A stretch of DNA of 8,996 bases from an uncultured Atopobium sp. (GTDB lineage: Bacteria > Actinomycetota > Coriobacteriia > Coriobacteriales > Atopobiaceae). Within the stretch, counting starts at the first letter, position 1; every line of letters starts with the position of its first letter. The stretch is taken from the NCBI GenBank assembly GCA_916715765.1, contig CAKAPG010000019.1:1-8996 (forward strand), in the 5' to 3' direction. Position numbers and translations under genes: made by a program. Shown piece by piece: positions 1 to 5,638 of the stretch. The notes beneath the pieces are model-generated. The model was not told the DNA's origin and ran no database searches. It saw nothing but the letters and a program-made list of their open reading frames with translations.

Positions 1-1398
1 CAAATCCTGACGCGCCTGAGCTACCTGAGACTCTGCCTCATGCAGTTGAGCCGTGCGCTGATCTAGCTCTTCTCGCGCGGCTGCTAAAGCCTGCTGCTGG
101 GAAGCCAGCTCTGCCTCTGCAGCGCTAATCTGCGCTTGTGTGGCGAGAAGGGCGTCCACTTGCGTAGTTGCCAGACCTAAAGCGCTGAGCCGTTGCTGCG
201 CTTCTTCAAGACTTGAAGCGGTGATGCCTTGCGCAGCAAGCCCCGCAAGATACGCATCTCTACCCGCTTCAAACGCACTCTTTTGCTGTGTAAACGTTGC
301 TTGTCCTGCATTATAGGCAGCAAGACCAGCCTGATACTGGGCCTCTCCTGCACTGAGCTCAGCTGTACCCTGAGCTATCTGAGCCTCTGAGGCAGTAATC
401 TGAGCTTCCGCTTGTGCAAATTGCCGTTCAGCACTGTAGAGAGAAGCTGTAAGCTGCTGACGTCCTGCATCATATTGACGCTGGCCATCAGCCAGTTTTT
501 GCTGTTGAGCGGAAATCTGCGCTTCCGCATCATCAAGCTTCTTTTGAGCATCCCCTAGTTTATCTGCGGCTTCCTGCCTTGATTGCTCCAGCTTTTGACG
601 AGCCTCATCAACCTGAGTTTGAGCGTCATCTTTGAGCTCTTGCAAACGAAGAGCAGCAAGCGACGGATTCATCTGTGTAATGCGTTCTGCAACGCTATCA
701 ACAGCGCTCTGATACGCCGATGAGCCGCTCTTATACCTGGTAGCACCCTGAACTGTCACATACACTTCGGTATAAGGGTCATCATCTGCAAAAGCATCTT
801 CAGTGACATATACAAATTGCTGCACAATGCCATTGCCTAACGATGTGGTGCCAAAATTGCTGACATACGGATAGGTTGGCGCATTTACAAAACCAACAAC
901 TGTGTACGAGCCGCCCTTTAAATGAACACCGTTTGAAGTATCTGGTAACTCAATCTGTTGACCAAGGCTGATATCCGCACGTTTCTTGGGATCTGCGCTC
1001 ATCACGCACTCGTAAGGTCCTTGAGGAAGTCTTCCTTCAACTACTATTGGCTGGTTAAGCTCACCGGGTCTAAAAGAGCTCACACGAGCAGTAGATTGCG
1101 ACGACGTCAGCGTAGCCATAACGTCTACCGTACGAGAAGGCATAACCGCTTCAACGCCCTCAACTGACGCCAGGGCGGAAACGTCCTTCTCGCTTAATCC
1201 AAGCGTTGAGATGACGCGAAGGTCATAGAGGTGCTGGTTTTCGTAAAACGTATGAGCCGCTTCTTGCATGTCAGGGCTTGCCATTTTGAGTCCCGCAAAG
1301 AAGCCGCAGCCCAACGCAACAATTCCTGCAATTGCAAGAAATCTGGCGAGAGACCCTTTGATGGTCCGAGTAATCTCGGTAAAAAGAGCGCGGGGCAT
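1..1398 (-). CDS. FtsX-family ABC transporter permease with long extracytoplasmic coiled coil (partial, C-terminus off the left edge)
   Basis: The minus frame from the ATG at 1398 is open for 466 codons to base 1 with no stop, so this is the N-terminal part of a larger protein. Residues 1-17 are basic and cytoplasmic. One membrane helix follows (about 18-40, rich in Ala, Ile, Leu and Gly). A MacB-like extracytoplasmic region with the usual 'LGLSEKDVSAL...VEGVEAV' opening runs from about 57 to 235. From about 238 to the edge there is an Ala/Gln/Glu-rich heptad-like coiled coil. Family members of this build are typically about 1,100 residues, with an FtsX permease domain after the coil; that part is not visible here. 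The start lies 2 nt after the stop of the ATPase gene and has no strong ribosome binding site, so translation is probably coupled. With the ATPase it likely forms an exporter or mechanotransmission complex; the substrate is unknown. The family call is firm, the function open. Confidence 0.85.
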   Translation of the reverse strand, partial: MPRALFTEITRTIKGSLARFLAIAGIVALGCGFFAGLKMASPDMQEAAHTFYENQHLYDLRVISTLGLSEKDVSALASVEGVEAVMPSRTVDVMATLTSSQSTARVSSFRPGELNQPIVVEGRLPQGPYECVMSADPKKRADISLGQQIELPDTSNGVHLKGGSYTVVGFVNAPTYPYVSNFGTTSLGNGIVQQFVYVTEDAFADDDPYTEVYVTVQGATRYKSGSSAYQSAVDSVAERITQMNPSLAALRLQELKDDAQTQVDEARQKLEQSRQEAADKLGDAQKKLDDAEAQISAQQQKLADGQRQYDAGRQQLTASLYSAERQFAQAEAQITASEAQIAQGTAELSAGEAQYQAGLAAYNAGQATFTQQKSAFEAGRDAYLAGLAAQGITASSLEEAQQRLSALGLATTQVDALLATQAQISAAEAELASQQQALAAAREELDQRTAQLHEAESQVAQARQDL

Positions 1399-1400
1399 AA

Positions 1401-2102
1401 CTACCACTCGACAGTAAGCGCGTCAGCTGGGTGTTGATTAATTTCTACCGATTGAGCCTGACCTTCTTTAACGTGGATAACCCTATTAGCAATTTGAGTA
1501 AACGCAAAGTTATGCGTGACAATAGCCACGGTCTTATGCTGCTCTTTGCACATATCTTGCAGGAGCTTAAGAATTTGCTTTCCTGTTTTATAATCCAGCG
1601 CACCTGTTGGCTCATCGCAAAGCAAAAGACGTGGATTTTTTGCCAACGCACGAGCAATAGAAACACGCTGCTGCTCTCCTCCAGAGAGCTGAGCTGGGAA
1701 GTTATCCATACGATGTTCAAGACCAACAGCGCAAAGCGCTTCTTCTGGCTGCATGGGGTCAAGACAAATCTGAGAAGCAAGCTCAACGTTTTCTTTTGCT
1801 GTGAGATTAGGAACAAGATTGTAAAACTGGAAAACAAAGCCAATGTCGTGACGGCGATACAGCGTTCTTTCTTTTTCTGAAAGCCCGCCAATTTCTTTTC
1901 CGTCTAAATAAATAGACCCGGAGGTACAGGTATCCATACCTCCGAGCATATTTAAGACAGTTGTTTTACCGGCACCTGATGGGCCAACAATTACGCAAAG
2001 CTCGCCCTCTTCTATGGAGAAGTTCATGTCATGGACAGCGTGTACCTTGACGGAGCCCATGGTATACGTCTTTGTTACCTCTTTAAATTCAACAAAAGAC
2101 AT
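1401..2102 (-). CDS. ABC transporter ATP-binding protein (MacB/LolD/FtsE type)
   Basis: A complete 233-residue ATPase that powers the neighbouring FtsX-type permease from the cytoplasmic side. Visible motifs in order are Walker A GPSGAGKT (40-47), Q-loop Gln92 in 'FVFQFYNLVP', signature LSGGEQQR (139-146), Walker B 'RLLLCDEP' with Asp163 and Glu164, D-loop 'GALD' (167-170) and switch His197. The 'FQFYNLVPNLTAKENVELA' segment is typical of the lipoprotein/macrolide-exporter ATPase group. The ATG at 2102 has a good AGGAGAA ribosome binding site at 2107-2113. The stop is 2 nt before the permease start, so the two are one translational unit. About 54 bp separates it from the upstream membrane-protein gene; I see no terminator there, so read-through is possible. 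The protein has the usual length and all key residues and should be active. Confidence 0.95.
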   Translation of the reverse strand: MSFVEFKEVTKTYTMGSVKVHAVHDMNFSIEEGELCVIVGPSGAGKTTVLNMLGGMDTCTSGSIYLDGKEIGGLSEKERTLYRRHDIGFVFQFYNLVPNLTAKENVELASQICLDPMQPEEALCAVGLEHRMDNFPAQLSGGEQQRVSIARALAKNPRLLLCDEPTGALDYKTGKQILKLLQDMCKEQHKTVAIVTHNFAFTQIANRVIHVKEGQAQSVEINQHPADALTVEW

Positions 2103-2156
2103 ACGGTTCTCCTATAAGTAAGAATTCCTCCAAACAAGAAGAGAGTGGGTGAGCAA

Positions 2157-2756
2157 CTACTCCTGTGGAGCCTCTGGTGCTGCAGGAGCCTCAGGTGCTG
2201 CTGGAGCTGCTGGTACCTCAGGTGCTGCTGCAGCCTCTGCAGTTACAGGAACTACAGGAGCAACCTCTGCGCCCTCGGTAGCAAGAGGCATTGGAGAAAC
2301 AACAACCTCTTCCTCCTCAAGATCAGCCTGACGCTGGTCAAACTCTTTCTTAGCACGAACCCAAATGAGAAGTGCAAGAAGAGCCGTGAGGAACAAGAAG
2401 CCCACAATCATGATGTTAAGAATAAGGGTGGTGAAGTTTACCGCCTGGCTGATAGAAATCATCACAGAGAGCTCGGTAAGTGCGGAAGTCAAACCAACTA
2501 CAGAGAGAATGGAAAGACCCCACCTAAGACGAGGACGGAAGCCCCTCAAAAGACCTGAAACCGCAGCAAAAAGATAGCACAGGAAAATAATGTAGGTAAT
2601 ACGTGCAAGAATCAGAGAGATGGGATTTGTCTGACGAGTTGCAAAGTTAAATACCGTGTGGAAATAGCTGAGATACTGAACAGGTGCAACAAAATCAATG
2701 ATGATAAAAATGAGAGCCACAATTGCTGGAATGGCAATCTTTGCTTTGGGGTTCAT
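2157..2756 (-). CDS. Hypothetical four-helix membrane protein with Ala/Pro/Glu-rich C-terminal tail
   Basis: I do not recognise this 199-residue protein. Four hydrophobic helices are visible (about residues 7-27, 47-70, 80-103 and 108-133), followed by a basic-to-acidic junction 'RAKKEFDQRQADLEEEE' (about 134-150). The tail (about 151-199) is disordered-looking and acidic, dominated by Ala, Pro, Val and Glu, with repeating 'APAAPEAP' units near the end. Charge distribution suggests a cytoplasmic tail after helix 4. The ATG at 2756 is supported by an AGGAGG site at 2761-2766 with tight 4-nt spacing. The gene lies between the polymerase operon and the ABC pair, on the same strand as both, and a 9-bp-arm inverted repeat sits just upstream. 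The tail is encoded by imperfect short DNA repeats, so its length may vary between strains. No enzymatic motif is visible. Confidence 0.85.
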   Translation of the reverse strand: MNPKAKIAIPAIVALIFIIIDFVAPVQYLSYFHTVFNFATRQTNPISLILARITYIIFLCYLFAAVSGLLRGFRPRLRWGLSILSVVGLTSALTELSVMISISQAVNFTTLILNIMIVGFLFLTALLALLIWVRAKKEFDQRQADLEEEEVVVSPMPLATEGAEVAPVVPVTAEAAAAPEVPAAPAAPEAPAAPEAPQE

Positions 2757-2773
2757 GAAACCTCCTCGATTTC

Positions 2774-2804
2774 TTTATACGACCTGTCTATTTTATCGTA
2801 TAAA
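2774..2804. repeat. Inverted repeat, 9-bp arms, upstream of the membrane-protein gene
   Basis: TTTATACGA (2774-2782) is exactly repeated in reverse complement as TCGTATAAA (2796-2804), separated by 13 bp. It lies between the stop of the YolD-like gene and the ribosome binding site of the membrane-protein gene. On the minus strand the spacer gives a TAAAAT hexamer (2790-2795) and one arm gives TATAAA (2774-2779), both -10-like, but neither has a convincing -35. There is no T-run after it, so it is more likely an operator/promoter or an RNA hairpin than a terminator. Confidence 0.5.
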
Positions 2805-2805
2805 C

Positions 2806-3027
2806 CTATGACCAGTGTGGTAAGTCATGAAAGTCTTTTATATGGTCTTGAGCTTCTTGTTCTCTTTCTGCCAAGGCTTCTCGTAAACCTTTCAGAGCAT
2901 CAAAAGGCATAAATATTTTTGCCCTGTTTGCTCGCGACATGCGAGGGTGTCCGTAGTGCATCTGCGCTGCAAACGCATCCTCTTTTACGCTAGCTTCTGC
3001 TGGCGAGAAACCCTGTTTAGGCCTCAT
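2806..3027 (-). CDS. YolD-like small protein, accessory to the Y-family polymerase
   Basis: A 73-residue protein. The start chosen is the ATG at 3027, because GGAGAAG (3034-3040) is well placed before it. A longer reading from 3129 would lie deep inside the polymerase gene. The central stretch 'MSRANRAKIFMPFDALKGL' resembles the 'DRAxxFxPFxAL.G' core of the YolD-like family (Pfam PF08863), whose genes commonly lie next to UvrX-type polymerases in Firmicutes. The C-terminal part is charged and probably helical (about 45-65). Its first 11 nt overlap the end of the polymerase gene, so the two are translationally coupled. YolD-like proteins have been proposed to be UmuD-like partners of these polymerases, but their biochemistry is not settled. 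The assignment rests on the short core motif plus context, so the family call is moderate while the reality of the gene is fairly secure. Confidence 0.7.
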   Translation of the reverse strand: MRPKQGFSPAEASVKEDAFAAQMHYGHPRMSRANRAKIFMPFDALKGLREALAEREQEAQDHIKDFHDLPHWS

Positions 3028-4360
3028 TGGTTTCTTCTCCACTACGATGTCCTCCAATCTGAGCGTTTCTCTGTCGTGCAGTTGCTTCGGGGAGCAAGTC
3101 CATAGCTTTGAGCAAAGAATTCTTACCAAACTTTTTCTTTATGGCATTGATAGTATCTTGACGCTGGCGTTCTCTTTCTAAAACAGTGTTGTCCTGGAAA
3201 AGAGAAGTCTGAATACCTGAGCCCGTTTCTTCTTGAGTGTTTCCGAAGGTAAGACCCACGCGGTGCACACTTTCTGAAGGTATTACGCGCTCGTCAAAGA
3301 AAGACAAAACCTCTGCCATAAGCTCATCTCTAGAGTTAGTAGGATAAGAGAGCTTCCTAGTGCCACTGCTGGAGGGAATATGTCTTCTCCAGCTCCTATA
3401 ATCCCCCGTCTGCCTCAGCTCTTCCATCTGGCTCTCTGTTGCCGAGTAGCCAATATAGATGCCAATAGAAGAGCAAACCAGCTTTTGCGTTACAAGCTCT
3501 AAAGACAACGCCTCAACCATCTCTTTAAAGATAAGACGCGCGCCCTCTGTATCTCTATTGTGATCAAAGACCTGCGCCGTTGAGACAGAATGACTTTGAG
3601 ACTTGTAGGCCTTAATATCCGCAATGGTAGTTGGCTCAATTCCCCATGCATGATCAATAAGGATTTCTGCATCAACACCAAATTCTTTATACAAAGGCTC
3701 TGTAGGAGCTGTAGCAAGCTGTCCCATGGTGTGAATATTCATTGCCGCAAGTCGCTTTTGAATACCTGCACCAATATGCCAAAAATCAGTTAAGGGCTTA
3801 TGGTTCCAGAGTTTAAGCTTGTACGACTCTTCATCAAGCTCACCAAAGAAATCGGGGCTGTGCTTTGCAGTGATATCAAGCGCAATTTTTGCCAGATACA
3901 AGTTTGGACCCAAACCACAGGTAGCAGGAATGCCAGTAGTTTTTGCTACATCTGCACGGATTTTCTCGCCCAACTCTCTTGCTGTACATCCATAAAGCGA
4001 TAAGTACGGTGTTACATCAATAAATGCCTCGTCAATGGAGTAAACGTGGATGTCTTCTGGTGCAATGTATTTGAGATATACCGAATACACATCTGCAGAG
4101 CGCTCCACATACAGAGCCATGCGAGGAGGAGCTACCTCATAGGTAAGGTTTTTAGGAATCTCAAAAACACGGCAACGTCCAGGAACACCCAGCGCACGAA
4201 GCGCCGGTGAAACAGCCAAACAGATTGTCTTTTCTGTCCTGGTAAGATCAGCCACAACAAGCTTGGCCTTCATGGGATCAAGGCCTCGCTCAACACACTC
4301 AACCGATGCGTAGAAACTCTTTAGATCAATAACCAGGTACTGTTTTTGAGAAGGTGCCAT
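3017..4360 (-). CDS. Y-family translesion DNA polymerase (UvrX/UmuC-like)
   Basis: A complete 447-residue lesion-bypass polymerase. The catalytic metal-binding residues are visible: Asp12 in 'VIDLKSFYASVE' and Asp110-Glu111 in 'YSIDEAFIDVT'. The steric-gate aromatic is at about 16-17. The finger/palm segment 'CGLGPNLYLAKIA' is at 148-160, and the helix-hairpin-helix segment 'WHIGAGIQKRL' at about 194-204. Near the C-terminus, Gln384-Thr-Ser-Leu-Phe388 is a QxxLF-type sliding-clamp-binding motif. It is followed by 'FGKNSLLKAMDL...QIGGHRS', a signature of UvrX-type polymerases of Gram-positive bacteria. It starts 3 nt after the stop of the DJ-1-family gene without a clear ribosome binding site, and its end overlaps the YolD-like gene, so it is the centre of a coupled three-gene unit. 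All catalytic residues are present. UvrX is the closest named relative known to me; the symbol is withheld because naming in this lineage is uncertain. Confidence 0.95.
   Translation of the reverse strand: MAPSQKQYLVIDLKSFYASVECVERGLDPMKAKLVVADLTRTEKTICLAVSPALRALGVPGRCRVFEIPKNLTYEVAPPRMALYVERSADVYSVYLKYIAPEDIHVYSIDEAFIDVTPYLSLYGCTARELGEKIRADVAKTTGIPATCGLGPNLYLAKIALDITAKHSPDFFGELDEESYKLKLWNHKPLTDFWHIGAGIQKRLAAMNIHTMGQLATAPTEPLYKEFGVDAEILIDHAWGIEPTTIADIKAYKSQSHSVSTAQVFDHNRDTEGARLIFKEMVEALSLELVTQKLVCSSIGIYIGYSATESQMEELRQTGDYRSWRRHIPSSSGTRKLSYPTNSRDELMAEVLSFFDERVIPSESVHRVGLTFGNTQEETGSGIQTSLFQDNTVLERERQRQDTINAIKKKFGKNSLLKAMDLLPEATARQRNAQIGGHRSGEETNEA
3034..3040 (-). promoter_or_regulatory. Ribosome binding site deciding the YolD-like start
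   Basis: GGAGAAG on the minus strand lies 6 nt before the ATG at 3027, inside the 3' end of the polymerase gene. It supports the overlapping start rather than the longer upstream reading. Confidence 0.6.
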
Positions 4361-4363
4361 GGC

Positions 4364-4936
4364 CTAGATAAGCACAATGCCTTGAGAAACTTTTTCTGCC
4401 ACGTCATTACCTACAAGATAACGAACAATCTCAAGACCAAACTTAAGAGCGGTTCCTGCACCCTGACTGGTAATAAAAGAGCCATCAACACAAACCGCAT
4501 CTTGCGAAAGATTAGCGCCATTCTCTGAAAGAAAATGCTGGAAACCTGGATTGGACGTAGCCTTCTTACCCGCAAGCAATCCACGCTTAGCATAAATTGA
4601 AGGAGCAGCACAGATTGCAGCAAGTGCACGACCATTTTCTGCAAACGCATCAACTGCCTGCATAAGTGGCTCACAAGCCTCAAGATTAGTGGTTCCAGGA
4701 AGACCTCCAGGAAGCACCAACATGCTGTAATCATCAAACGAGACCTGACTGAGCAACTTATCTGTTAAAAAGGTAACCTGGTGAGAAGAAGTCACGCTCA
4801 AGAAATCAGAGATAGACACTTTGTCACAGGGAATACCCGCACGATACAGGACATCAACAACGCTCAGTCCCTCAATCTCTTCACAACCATCAGCAAAAAA
4901 GACAGCAACGCACTTGTCAGTACATGGTGTAAACAT
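4364..4936 (-). CDS. DJ-1/PfpI (class I glutamine amidotransferase-like) family protein
   Basis: A 190-residue DJ-1/YajL-type protein. The start is the ATG at 4936, directly behind AGGGAG. A TTG-started extension to 4987 would begin inside a terminator T-run and is rejected. Visible family features are the N-terminal 'ADGCEEIEGLSVVDVLYRAG', with Glu22 matching the conserved acid of DJ-1; the nucleophile elbow 'AAICAAP' with Cys109; 'LVLPGGLPG' (74-81); and 'DGSFITSQGAGTALKFGLEIV' late in the protein. Members act as redox sensors, chaperones or small glyoxalases; a deglycase role for proteins and nucleotides has been claimed and is disputed. It is the first gene of an operon with a Y-family polymerase (3-nt gap), which suggests a role in coping with oxidative or carbonyl damage, though this is inference. 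It is preceded by a candidate operator palindrome and the terminator of the gene upstream. Confidence 0.92.
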   Translation of the reverse strand: MFTPCTDKCVAVFFADGCEEIEGLSVVDVLYRAGIPCDKVSISDFLSVTSSHQVTFLTDKLLSQVSFDDYSMLVLPGGLPGTTNLEACEPLMQAVDAFAENGRALAAICAAPSIYAKRGLLAGKKATSNPGFQHFLSENGANLSQDAVCVDGSFITSQGAGTALKFGLEIVRYLVGNDVAEKVSQGIVLI

Positions 4937-4940
4937 CTGA

Positions 4941-4946
4941 CTCCCT
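4941..4946 (-). promoter_or_regulatory. Ribosome binding site deciding the DJ-1-family start
   Basis: AGGGAG on the minus strand lies 4 nt before the ATG at 4936. It fixes the start there instead of the longer TTG-initiated reading. Confidence 0.75.
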
Positions 4947-4961
4947 TCTCGACTAAAACTA

Positions 4962-4973
4962 GTACAAGTGTAC
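4962..4973. promoter_or_regulatory. Candidate LexA-type operator: GTAC-N4-GTAC palindrome
   Basis: GTACAAGTGTAC is a near-perfect dyad (arms GTACA and TGTAC) 26 bp upstream of the DJ-1-family start, at the head of the operon that carries the translesion polymerase. It fits the GTAC-N4-GTAC-like motif described for LexA in cyanobacteria and differs from the GAAC-N4-GTTC box of Bacillus and actinobacteria. On the minus strand a TATAAA hexamer lies at 4978-4983, so a transcript would begin close to or within the palindrome, a usual place for a repressor site. No good -35 is visible. Identity as LexA box is inference. Confidence 0.4.
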
Positions 4974-4985
4974 GCCTTTTTATAC

Positions 4986-5019
4986 AAAAAAGGACACTCA
5001 AGTTTGTGCTTGAGTGTCC
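4986..5019 (-). terminator. Strong rho-independent terminator of the PTS EIIA transcript
   Basis: On the minus strand an 11-bp perfect stem (arms at 5009-5019 and 4992-5002), with a 6-nt loop at 5003-5008, is followed at once by six T residues (4991-4986). It lies about 70 nt after the EIIA stop and separates that transcript from the DJ-1/polymerase operon. The plus-strand side lacks a T-run, so it acts in one direction. Confidence 0.9.
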
Positions 5020-5086
5020 AAAATTTTACCCAGTTAGACTGTTACAGGAAGTACCTGCTAAGCCCTCTATAATCTGGCGAGAAACC

Positions 5087-5545
5087 CTACTCCTCGCTAA
5101 TGCCCTCGTTAATAGCCTGAGCAATAGCTTCCTGATCATTAGAGCTACGAAGTAAAGACTTAAACTCATCTCTCATCAGAAGGACAGCGGTCTTAGAAAG
5201 AAGCTTGATGTGAGTAGTGCCAGCCTCTCCATCTGGAACAAGCAGTGCAATAGCAACATCAACGGGCTTCTCGTCAAAAGAAGGCCACTCAAGAGGGGTT
5301 CTGTTCTTGAAGACAAAGACAGCTGCATCTTTAATAGCAGCATCTTTTGCGTGAGGAACTGCAAAACCATCAGTCATGCCGGTCTCGCCCATTTCCTCGC
5401 GAGCCAAAAAAGCATTGTAGACAGCGTCTGCATCGTCAGTTACGCCAGCTTCCAGTGCCTTGTCAGCAATAAAACGCAGGACATCATTACGGCTCGCTGC
5501 GTTCTGGTTTACAAAAACATTGTCTGCCTTAACAAAACCGCTCAT
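5087..5545 (-). CDS. PTS EIIA component, fructose/mannitol (EIIA type 2) class, stand-alone
   Basis: A 152-residue single-domain phosphocarrier. The phosphorylated histidine is His65 in 'DGFAVPHAK', and the second conserved histidine is His112 in 'GTTHIKLLSKTAVLL'. The length is that of a free EIIA-2 domain, and the fold order matches PTS_EIIA_2 from about residue 5 to 150. In the PTS it would take phosphate from HPr and pass it to an EIIB, but no EIIB, EIIC or transcription regulator lies in the window. It is therefore either an orphan partner of a distant permease or a regulatory EIIA (the EIIA-Ntr group has the same fold). The sugar cannot be named. The ATG at 5545 has an AAGGAAG site at 5551-5557. 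A 93-bp gap with a TATTAT -10-like box precedes it, and a strong terminator follows, so it may be transcribed alone or by read-through from the dehydrogenase gene. Confidence 0.92.
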   Translation of the reverse strand: MSGFVKADNVFVNQNAASRNDVLRFIADKALEAGVTDDADAVYNAFLAREEMGETGMTDGFAVPHAKDAAIKDAAVFVFKNRTPLEWPSFDEKPVDVAIALLVPDGEAGTTHIKLLSKTAVLLMRDEFKSLLRSSNDQEAIAQAINEGISEE

Positions 5546-5599
5546 GAATCTTCCTTCCGTATGTTTGAGCTTAGTGGCTCAGTAACTTCGTATGTAGTA

Positions 5600-5605
5600 A
5601 TAATA
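5600..5605 (-). promoter_or_regulatory. Possible -10 box for the EIIA gene
   Basis: TATTAT on the minus strand matches the -10 consensus at five of six positions and lies about 55 nt upstream of the EIIA start. No matching -35 is seen at 16-18 bp. A small inverted repeat, TGAGC/GCTCA (5566-5570 and 5577-5581), lies in the would-be leader. Confidence 0.3.
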
Positions 5606-5638
5606 CCCGCAATGAAACAAAATTTGCCTTGAGAAACT

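Noticed and set aside
1431..1880. Plus-strand reading frame of 149 codons opposite the ATPase gene
   Set aside because: It lies antisense to a clear ABC ATPase with all motifs, and its product resembles no family.
2149..2331. Plus-strand reading frame with a collagen-like Gly/Ala pattern
   Set aside because: It is the antisense shadow of the Ala/Pro/Glu tail of the membrane protein, with no ribosome binding site.
3028..3129. Longer N-terminus for the YolD-like protein
   Set aside because: It lies entirely within the polymerase gene; a good ribosome binding site supports the ATG at 3027.
4937..4987. Longer N-terminus for the DJ-1-family protein from a TTG
   Set aside because: It would start in the T-run of a terminator and cover the real ribosome binding site.
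5210..5632. Plus-strand reading frame of 140 codons
   Set aside because: It is antisense to the EIIA gene and its promoter region, with no family resemblance.
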